Source: Actinomycetota bacterium (GTDB taxonomy: Bacteria > Actinomycetota > Acidimicrobiia > IMCC26256 > PALSA-610). From it: 7,346 bases of DNA. The stretch is taken from assembly GCA_030839005.1 (NCBI GenBank), contig JAUZEM010000170.1, positions 1-7,346 of the forward strand, written 5' to 3'. Below the pieces are notes generated by a model that made no database searches, had not been told where the DNA came from, and saw only the letters and a program-made list of their open reading frames with translations. Position 1 is the stretch's first letter; the number at the start of each line of letters is the position of its first letter. Below are positions 1 to 5,145 of the stretch, piece after piece. The translations under genes and the position numbers were made by a program.

Positions 1-1424
1 GCGACGTCGCCCGTCGTGACGATCAGCGACCGGGCAACGGCATCGTCGACGAGGAGCGTCCCCGCGAGCAGCTGCAACACGACCGCGAACGGGGCACGTA
101 TCTCGGCCGCGTTCGGCTCCACGTGGCCGCGCGCCGCTCGGAGGCCGGCACTCGCGTCGTCGGAGCGCGCGACAGACCACGCGACCGGAACGTCCTGGTC
201 CGTGACCACGAACGTCATGGAGCCGGCGGCGAACGCATCGGCGACGGGCCCGGCTCGGGTCGCGAGCTCCCGCATTGCGACCTCGAGCACCTCGTCGACG
301 TCGAGCTCGCGCACCATCCGGGCGAGCTCTGCGTCGGAGAGACCCGAGACGAGGAGCGACAGCCACTGTCCCCGGCCGTCGTCGGGCGCGCCCGTTGGGC
401 TGCGAAGGATGCGCGCGAGCGCGCCGACGACGAGACCGGCGCCGAGGCCGAGCGCGACGACGACCTCGACGCGCATGAGCCACGCCGGGCCCGCATCGGG
501 GAGCTGCGATTTCCACAGCGCCGAGAGATCGGTCGCGCCCCCGATCAACGCGACCAGTAGCGCGACGAAGATCACACCGTAAAGCGCCTCCGCCCGGCGG
601 CGAAGTACCGCGATCACCGTCGGAACGGCCGCGATCCACACTGCGATCGACACGAAGCTGCCGCCGAGGAACTGGACCAGCTTGGTCAGGTTGCCACCGG
701 GTCGGGGGATCTCGAATCCGATCGCGTGCGCGACGTCCGAGAGCACGAGCAGACAAAGGAGCACCGCGAGCGCTCGCGACCACCTCGGCCACGCGGCGCC
801 GAGCACACCGGCGGCGAACAGGGCCACGAGCGCCGGGATCCACGGGAGACCGCTCGGCCCCGGAACCCAGTCGAGCGAGACCGCGATGGCGACTCGTTCC
901 CCGTTGTGGACGAGGACGACGTTCCGTTGCGAGAGATGATGGAAGCGCCCCGGCGACTGCGCGACCGGGGGCGGCGGTTGCGGGCTCATCCAGTGAATGT
1001 TGTGGTCGTGCCAACGCGCACTGTGACTGTCGGAGATCTTCTGCCACTGCGGGACCGCGGTGGGAGAGGTGTCGATGTCCGCCGGAACGGCCCCACCCAG
1101 ACGGGTTCGATTGATATAAGTCGCCTGAGAATGCAGGTTCTCGAAGACACCGCTCGGCCCGATGCGGAGATACGGCTCGCCTTCGTAGCCGAGGACGGTG
1201 ACCTCGGTCGAGCTCCGGTTGGTGACCTCGATCTTGCTTCCGAGGTCGACGATGCGTGCGCTGATACCGGGGACCGCCGGCGCGATCGCGACGACCCGGC
1301 TGCGGTAGTTGGTCGACCGGGGCCCGGAGATGGTGTGCGCCGACACGGGCGCAGCCGTCAGCCCGACGAGCACGACGGCCGCGGCGGCTACCGCGGCGAA
1401 TCGGATCGCGACCGATCGGCGCAC
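1..1424 (-). CDS. Exported His-rich multi-spanning membrane protein with SCP2-like C-terminal domain; 3' end beyond window (uncharacterised)
   Basis: This frame is open for 474 codons from GTG 1424 to the left edge, so the protein is incomplete at its C-terminus. The start is fixed: an in-frame TAA lies at 1436-1434 and no other start codon lies between. Residues 1-29 form a signal peptide (RR near the N-terminus, hydrophobic core, VSA before the cut), leaving His30 as the mature N-terminus. The outer domain (30-190) carries a histidine cluster: H134, H139, H141, H144, H162, H163, H173, including the motif RWHDHNIHWM. About five membrane helices follow (near 194-212, 217-236, 253-274, 281-300, 316-340), which places the C-terminus in the cytoplasm. 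Residues about 362-474 resemble the lipid-binding SCP2 fold. It is divergent from CopCD. From memory, similar hypothetical proteins occur beside copC/copD genes in actinobacteria. I infer a role in copper handling at the envelope; the true function is unknown. The coding call is strong, the function weak. Confidence 0.85.
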   Translation of the reverse strand, partial: MRRSVAIRFAAVAAAAVVLVGLTAAPVSAHTISGPRSTNYRSRVVAIAPAVPGISARIVDLGSKIEVTNRSSTEVTVLGYEGEPYLRIGPSGVFENLHSQATYINRTRLGGAVPADIDTSPTAVPQWQKISDSHSARWHDHNIHWMSPQPPPPVAQSPGRFHHLSQRNVVLVHNGERVAIAVSLDWVPGPSGLPWIPALVALFAAGVLGAAWPRWSRALAVLLCLLVLSDVAHAIGFEIPRPGGNLTKLVQFLGGSFVSIAVWIAAVPTVIAVLRRRAEALYGVIFVALLVALIGGATDLSALWKSQLPDAGPAWLMRVEVVVALGLGAGLVVGALARILRSPTGAPDDGRGQWLSLLVSGLSDAELARMVRELDVDEVLEVAMRELATRAGPVADAFAAGSMTFVVTDQDVPVAWSVARSDDASAGLRAARGHVEPNAAEIRAPFAVVLQLLAGTLLVDDAVARSLIVTTGDV

Positions 1425-1430
1425 GGGAGC

Positions 1431-1458
1431 ACGTTATGGCGCGCGCTGTGCGCGTCGA
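1431..1458 (-). promoter_or_regulatory. Candidate promoter for the leftward membrane-protein gene, leaderless
   Basis: Read on the minus strand, there is a -10 hexamer TAACGT at 1436-1431, matching the actinobacterial TANNNT consensus. A -35-like TCGACG lies at 1458-1453, with a 16-nt spacer. Putting the last T of the -10 box at position -7 gives a transcription start at 1424, the first base of the GTG start codon. No Shine-Dalgarno sequence precedes that GTG, which fits a leaderless mRNA. The hexamers are seen; promoter activity is inferred. Confidence 0.5.
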
Positions 1459-1486
1459 GACCGGCCCGCACCGAGCTACAGCGCGC
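1441..1486. promoter_or_regulatory. 9-bp inverted repeat in the divergent promoter region (candidate operator)
   Basis: GCGCGCTGT at 1441-1449 and ACAGCGCGC at 1478-1486 are exact reverse complements separated by 28 bp. The left arm falls between the -35 and -10 of the leftward promoter. The right arm lies just upstream of the rightward -10 box. The left arm also sits in a smaller palindrome, CGCGC-TGT-GCGCG (1442-1454). One regulator binding here could control both genes. It does not look like a CsoR or CueR operator that I know, and GC-rich sequence makes chance repeats more likely. Confidence 0.35.
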
Positions 1487-1494
1487 ACGCGTCG

Positions 1495-1500
1495 TAGTGT
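1495..1500 (+). promoter_or_regulatory. Candidate -10 box for the CopCD gene, leaderless or nearly so
   Basis: TAGTGT at 1495-1500 fits the TANNNT -10 consensus and ends 9 nt before the ATG at 1510. The predicted transcription start is 1507-1510, leaving a leader of 0-3 nt. No Shine-Dalgarno sequence is present. I see no convincing -35 hexamer at 16-19 bp spacing, so the promoter may need an activator. The same TAG is an in-frame stop that forces the ATG 1510 start. Confidence 0.45.
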
Positions 1501-1509
1501 GACCCGCAC

Positions 1510-3225
1510 ATGAGAGCAGGGCGCCTGGCGCGGCTCTGCGTCGTGCCGGCGCTCGCGGGGATCATCCTGGTCGCGATCGCCGCCCCGGCGTCGGCCCACG
1601 CCGTCTTGAAGAGCACGGATCCACCGAAGGACGGCGTTGCGGCCACGTCTCCGCCGGACCTCTCCCTGACGTTCAGCGAGAACGTCGAGGTCTCGTTCGG
1701 CGCGGTGCGCGTGTACACCTGCGCCGGTCAACGCATCACGACGGGCACACCGCGGCACTCGCCGGCGACCGATCGCACGGTCGTGGTGTCGATTCCGAAA
1801 CTGTCCCCGGGCGTCTACCTGGTCGCGTGGCGCGTGATCTCCGCCGATTCGCATCCGGTCGACGGCAGCTATTCCTTCCGCATCGGCCCCGGGGCGGCCC
1901 CCAGCGTGAACGGCTGCGCGACCGAGACGACCGCCAAGAGCAGCGTGACCGTCGGGACGCTGTTCGGCGTCGCTCGGGCCGGCGTCTTCGCCGGCCTCGC
2001 CCTGTTGATCGGTGGCACGGTGTTCCTGCTGCTCATCGCCGGCGGTTCGAGCGCGGCGCGGTCGACCCGCCGCGCGATCTGGAGCGGCTGGATCGTCCTC
2101 GCGGTCTCGACGGTCGCGGCGGTGGCGCTGCAGGGTCCGTACGCGGCGGGCACCGGCATCGGCGACGCGTTCAAGTGGTCGGTCGTCCACGACGTGTTGC
2201 AAACGCGCTTCGGTCACGTGACCGAGGTCAGGTTGCTGCTACTCGTCGGCGCGTTGGTGCTGCTGGCGTCCCTCGGGCGCATCGACCGCCGCCGGCGGGC
2301 CCCGCTCTGGTGGACAATCGCGGCCGCGATCGTGGCGATCGGTCTCGCGAGCACTCCGGGTTACGCGGGACATGCGGCGACCGGCGACTTCACGATCTTC
2401 GCGGTGCCGCTCGACACCATCCACGTGCTCGCGATGAGCGTGTGGCTCGGCGGCTTGGTCGCGCTGCTTCTCGAGGCATTCGGCGGCAGCTTCAGTGGCG
2501 GTCTCCGGCGCGCGTTGACGACCTTCTCGCGCGTCGCGTTCTGGTGCGTCGTCGTTCTGGTCCTCAGCGGCCTGTTCGCGTCGTGGCGCCAGGTCGGGTT
2601 CGCCGTCCGCGGCTACACGAGCACGAGTTACGGCCACCTCCTCCTGATCAAGCTTGCCGTGGTCGTCGCGCTCATCGGTCTCGCCGCCCTCAGCCGCTCC
2701 ATCGTGCGCAAGCACCGGACGGCGCCGCTCGACGCCCCGGACAGTGCGATCGCCGCGATCGACGAGCGAACCGTTGCCGGGCTTCGTCGCTCGGTGGCGG
2801 GCGAGGTCCTGTTCGGCGTGGCCGTGCTCGCGGTCACCGCCATGCTCGTCAACGCAATTCCGGCGCGCAGCGAGCTCGCGCCGAAGCTGTTCGCGGGCAC
2901 GGTGAGCGCCGGCACCGGCGCGAGTGCGATGACGATCAACGTGACGATCGATCCCGCTCGCGTCGGGTTGAACACGATTCACGTGTACACGCTCACGCCG
3001 AAGGGCGCGGACCTCAGCATCCGGGACATGTCCGCCAAGCTCGTGAGCGCGGATCGCTCGACGTCGGTTCCTGCGAACCTCGTGCGCGGCGGTCCAAATC
3101 ACTTCCTGACGAACAGCGCCACCATTCCCGCCGCCGGGAAATATCAAATGCTGATTCAGGTGCTCCAGGTGATCGACGGCCGCTTGATCGACACACCGGG
3201 CGTTTTGAAGGTGCCGATCCGCTGA
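1510..3225 (+). CDS. copCD: CopC-CopD fusion protein (YcnJ-type copper uptake/resistance membrane protein)
   Basis: This 571-residue envelope protein binds copper outside the membrane and probably helps move it across. The signal peptide (1-29, ending ASA) is followed by His30, and the CopC domain spans 30-126. His30, Asp113 and His115 (motif SADSHPVDGSY) match the known CopC Cu(II) ligands: N-terminal His, Asp and His. Cys71 and Cys136 could form a disulfide outside the membrane. The CopD part has about eight helices (roughly 150-450), with His288 (GYAGHAA) and His305 (TIHVLAMSVWLGG) as likely conserved copper-site residues. Residues about 460-571 form a beta-rich outer domain like the C-terminal domain of YcnJ-type proteins; eight helices would put it outside, as expected. 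The size is close to B. subtilis YcnJ. An in-frame TAG at 1495-1497 makes ATG 1510 the only possible start. Family knowledge leaves open whether such proteins serve uptake or tolerance. Confidence 0.93.
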   Translation: MRAGRLARLCVVPALAGIILVAIAAPASAHAVLKSTDPPKDGVAATSPPDLSLTFSENVEVSFGAVRVYTCAGQRITTGTPRHSPATDRTVVVSIPKLSPGVYLVAWRVISADSHPVDGSYSFRIGPGAAPSVNGCATETTAKSSVTVGTLFGVARAGVFAGLALLIGGTVFLLLIAGGSSAARSTRRAIWSGWIVLAVSTVAAVALQGPYAAGTGIGDAFKWSVVHDVLQTRFGHVTEVRLLLLVGALVLLASLGRIDRRRRAPLWWTIAAAIVAIGLASTPGYAGHAATGDFTIFAVPLDTIHVLAMSVWLGGLVALLLEAFGGSFSGGLRRALTTFSRVAFWCVVVLVLSGLFASWRQVGFAVRGYTSTSYGHLLLIKLAVVVALIGLAALSRSIVRKHRTAPLDAPDSAIAAIDERTVAGLRRSVAGEVLFGVAVLAVTAMLVNAIPARSELAPKLFAGTVSAGTGASAMTINVTIDPARVGLNTIHVYTLTPKGADLSIRDMSAKLVSADRSTSVPANLVRGGPNHFLTNSATIPAAGKYQMLIQVLQVIDGRLIDTPGVLKVPIR

Positions 3226-3234
3226 GCGATCGGC
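3213..3234. terminator. Hairpin between convergent genes, possible weak bidirectional terminator
   Basis: GCCGATC (3213-3219) and GATCGGC (3228-3234) are perfect inverted repeats. The loop is 8 nt and can add two more pairs after a bulged C. It spans the CopCD stop codon (3223-3225) and lies 3 nt past the stop of the small membrane-protein gene (3238-3240) on the other strand. Neither side has a clear T-tract, so intrinsic termination may be weak. It is the only obvious candidate for ending both converging transcripts. Confidence 0.4.
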
Positions 3235-3237
3235 GCG

Positions 3238-3621
3238 CTACTTGTTGTCGCGCTGGGCCTGGATGAGCTGCTCGGTCTGTTCGCGCTGCTCGTACACGAG
3301 CCGGATGATCCAGTACCGCAGGTAGCGCGTCAGTGAATTGCGGGCCCAGATCACGACCCCGACGACCGCGATGCCGACGCCGATGAACGCGAAGGTCTCG
3401 GCGCGCAGAACACTGAGGGCGTCCTTCCCGTCGAGCGCGCTCCACCACGAGATGATCGCGACGACGAACCCGAGGATGGTCAGACCGATGCCCCACCGTG
3501 AGCCCAGTCGCTCGGGATTGGCACCCCCGCCCGTCACCTTCAGCTTGGCGACTTCGGCCTCGAACTGCGCCAGGCGCGACGACGACATCGTGCCGCCCGC
3601 ACCGGTGTTTTCGTCGTTCAT
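3238..3621 (-). CDS. Small two-helix membrane protein, last gene of the Liv-type transporter operon (unknown function)
   Basis: This is a 127-residue protein with ATG at 3621. The start was chosen because GAGGAG at 3636-3631 sits 9 nt upstream. An earlier in-frame start at 3678 would overlap livF by 44 nt and add an unlikely 19-residue extension. Residues 1-15 are polar. Residues 16-29 form a short amphipathic helix (RLAQFEAEVAKLKV), followed by a GGG linker. Helix 1 spans about 44-62 and helix 2 about 76-93. The tail (94-127) is helical and charged, with IIRLVYEQREQTEQLIQAQR suggesting a coiled coil. Both ends probably face the cytoplasm. It is 13 nt downstream of livF, with its ribosome site overlapping the livF stop, so it is translated with the transporter. 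From memory, similar short proteins occur in actinobacterial liv-type clusters. I do not recognise a named family. A role as a transporter accessory or scaffold is inference. Confidence 0.88.
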   Translation of the reverse strand: MNDENTGAGGTMSSSRLAQFEAEVAKLKVTGGGANPERLGSRWGIGLTILGFVVAIISWWSALDGKDALSVLRAETFAFIGVGIAVVGVVIWARNSLTRYLRYWIIRLVYEQREQTEQLIQAQRDNK

Positions 3622-3630
3622 GACTGGCAG

Positions 3631-3636
3631 CTCCTC
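3631..3636 (-). promoter_or_regulatory. Ribosome binding site deciding the start of the small membrane protein
   Basis: GAGGAG on the minus strand lies 9 nt before ATG 3621 and overlaps the livF stop codon (3637-3635). It supports the short start over the in-frame ATG at 3678 and suggests coupled translation. Confidence 0.75.
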
Positions 3637-4414
3637 ATTGGGGTGAATCGACCACTGGGGCCGCATGATCGGCGCCAAGATACGCGTCGGCGAGCTCGCC
3701 GGCGATGCTCGCGGGCGGTCCGGTGTGCAGGAGGCGTCCGTGCAGCATGATGCCCGCGCGATCGGCGAGGCCGAGGATCTCGTGCGCGAACTGCTCCACG
3801 ATCAGGATCGACAGACCCGACGCCGCGATCCGGCGCACGTGGTCGTACAACTCCTCGACGATGATCGGCGCCAGCCCCATCGACAGCTCGTCGATGAGCA
3901 GCACCGCGGGTTCGGTCGCGAGCGCTCGGGCCATCGAGAGCATCTGTTGCTCGCCGCCGGACAACGTTCCCGCGGTTTGCTTGCGCCGTTCACCCAAGCG
4001 CGGGAATTGCGCGAACGCCAGCTCGAGGACGTGGTGATAGGAGGGACCGGTGTAGGTCGCCATGCGCAGGTTCTCGGCGACAGTGAGGTTCGGGAAGATC
4101 CCTCGTCCCTCGGGGATCAGGCACACACCCGCGCGCGCGAGCGCGTCGGGCGAGACGCCCGTGACGTCGCGTCCGCAGATGAACACACCCCCGGTGCTCG
4201 GCGTGATCTGGCCCGATGCGACGGCAAGTGTCGTCGATTTACCCGCGCCGTTCGGTCCGAGCAGCGCGAACACCTCGCCGGGACGCAGCGCCAGATCGAT
4301 ACCGTGCAACACGTCGATGCGCCCGTAGCCGGCGCGCACCGCGACGAGCTCGAGCACCGCCTCGGCGCCCGCGGGGCCTTCCGCCGCCGGTACCGCGTCG
4401 ACGGCCGAGGTCAC
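3635..4414 (-). CDS. livF: LivF-type ATPase of a branched-chain amino acid/amide-class ABC importer
   Basis: This cytoplasmic ATP-binding subunit, 259 residues, pairs with LivG to drive import through the LivHM permease. Walker A is GPNGAGKST (53-61). The Q-loop region is PEGRGIF (101-107), the LivF form with Glu in the usual Gln position. The signature is LSGGEQQ (151-157), Walker B is LLIDE (172-176), followed by the SMGLAP D-loop region. The switch region reads LIVEQF, with Gln in place of His as is normal for LivF. The start is GTG at 4414, overlapping the livG stop by 4 nt (GTGA). A weak AAAGG lies 7 nt upstream, so translation is probably coupled. The first 20 or so residues are an Ala/Pro-rich extension compared with E. 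coli LivF. Membership of the family is clear. The substrate is not, because related systems also carry urea, amides or aromatic compounds. Confidence 0.95.
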   Translation of the reverse strand: MTSAVDAVPAAEGPAGAEAVLELVAVRAGYGRIDVLHGIDLALRPGEVFALLGPNGAGKSTTLAVASGQITPSTGGVFICGRDVTGVSPDALARAGVCLIPEGRGIFPNLTVAENLRMATYTGPSYHHVLELAFAQFPRLGERRKQTAGTLSGGEQQMLSMARALATEPAVLLIDELSMGLAPIIVEELYDHVRRIAASGLSILIVEQFAHEILGLADRAGIMLHGRLLHTGPPASIAGELADAYLGADHAAPVVDSPQ

Positions 4415-5145
4415 GACTCGGCCTTTGCGGTCCCGAGATAGGCCCGCTGCACCGACGGGTCCGCTTGGATCTCACGCGGCGTTCCCCGCGCGATGACGCG
4501 CCCGAAGTCGAGCACGCTGATGTAGCTGCAAGCTTCCATCACGAGCGGCATGTCGTGCTCGACGAGGAGTACTGCAAGTCCGCCGGAGGTGAGCTCGTGG
4601 AGCAGCACGCCGAGCGCGTCGGTCTCCTGTTCGTCGAGACCCGACGACGGTTCGTCGAGCAACAAGACTTTCGGCTCGGTGGCGAGCGAGCGCGCGAGCT
4701 CGACCAGCCGCGCGCTCCCGGTCGGCAGCGCCTCGACGCGTGTGTCGGCGACGTGCGCGATGCCGACCCGATCAAGGATCTCGTCGGCGGCCTTCACACA
4801 GTCGTAGCGCGCGGTCGCCCAACGTCGCCGCATCTCGAGCGCGACGAGCACGTTCTCGCGTGCGGTGAGGCTGCCGAACGCCTCCAGCCGTTGGAACGTG
4901 CGCGCGATTCCGAGTCGCGCCCGCCGGTAGGGGCGACGACGCGTCACCTCGTCTCCGTCGAGCATGACGCGACCGCGGCTCGGCGCCTGCAATCCCGTGA
5001 TCACGTTGAAAAGCGTGGTCTTTCCGGCCCCGTTGGGTCCGATCAGACCGGTCACGCAGCCCTCGGGAACCGAGAGCGAAGCGTCATCGACCGCGAGCAG
5101 TCCGCCGAAATGAACGGAGATCTCCTCGATCTCGAGCAGCCCCAT
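4411..5145 (-). CDS. livG: LivG-type ATPase with a non-standard ABC signature
   Basis: This is the second ATP-binding subunit of the importer, 244 residues. Walker A is GPNGAGKTT (36-44), the Q-loop Gln is Q85 (ARTFQRL), Walker B plus catalytic Glu is LLLDEP (161-166), and the switch histidine is H197 (LLVEHDM). The C-terminal VQRAYLG motif is typical of LivG. The signature motif reads LPTGS (140-144) where LSGGQ or LSYGQ is usual, although the following ARLVELARSLA is normal. From memory, an LPTG-type signature recurs in actinobacterial LivG homologues. With standard Walker A/B and switch residues, the site formed by the LivG Walker motifs and the normal LivF signature should be fully active; the other site may be weaker. 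The ATG at 5145 directly follows the TGA of the permease gene, with GAGGAG 7 nt upstream. Confidence 0.95.
   Translation of the reverse strand: MGLLEIEEISVHFGGLLAVDDASLSVPEGCVTGLIGPNGAGKTTLFNVITGLQAPSRGRVMLDGDEVTRRRPYRRARLGIARTFQRLEAFGSLTARENVLVALEMRRRWATARYDCVKAADEILDRVGIAHVADTRVEALPTGSARLVELARSLATEPKVLLLDEPSSGLDEQETDALGVLLHELTSGGLAVLLVEHDMPLVMEACSYISVLDFGRVIARGTPREIQADPSVQRAYLGTAKAES

Noticed and set aside
16..1502. Plus-strand open frames (16-582, 123-560, 726-1502) as genes
   Set aside because: They are Arg/Ser/Thr-rich low-complexity translations opposite a continuous 474-codon minus-strand frame that has a signal peptide, membrane helices and a clear start.
1425..1509. Known copper operator (CsoR- or CueR-like) in the divergent region
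   Set aside because: No CsoR-type G-tract palindrome and no CueR-type dyad spanning an elongated promoter spacer was found.
2239..3147. Minus-strand frame of 302 codons opposite CopCD
   Set aside because: The translation is Arg/Glu/Ala-rich with no recognisable domain, as expected for the complement of a GC-rich gene.
1827..3266. Long plus-strand frame of 479 codons overlapping CopCD
   Set aside because: Its product is an Arg-rich shadow in another frame of a gene with intact CopC and CopD motifs.
3622..3678. N-terminal extension of the small membrane protein to ATG 3678
   Set aside because: It would overlap livF by 44 nt, while a GAGGAG site is placed correctly for ATG 3621.
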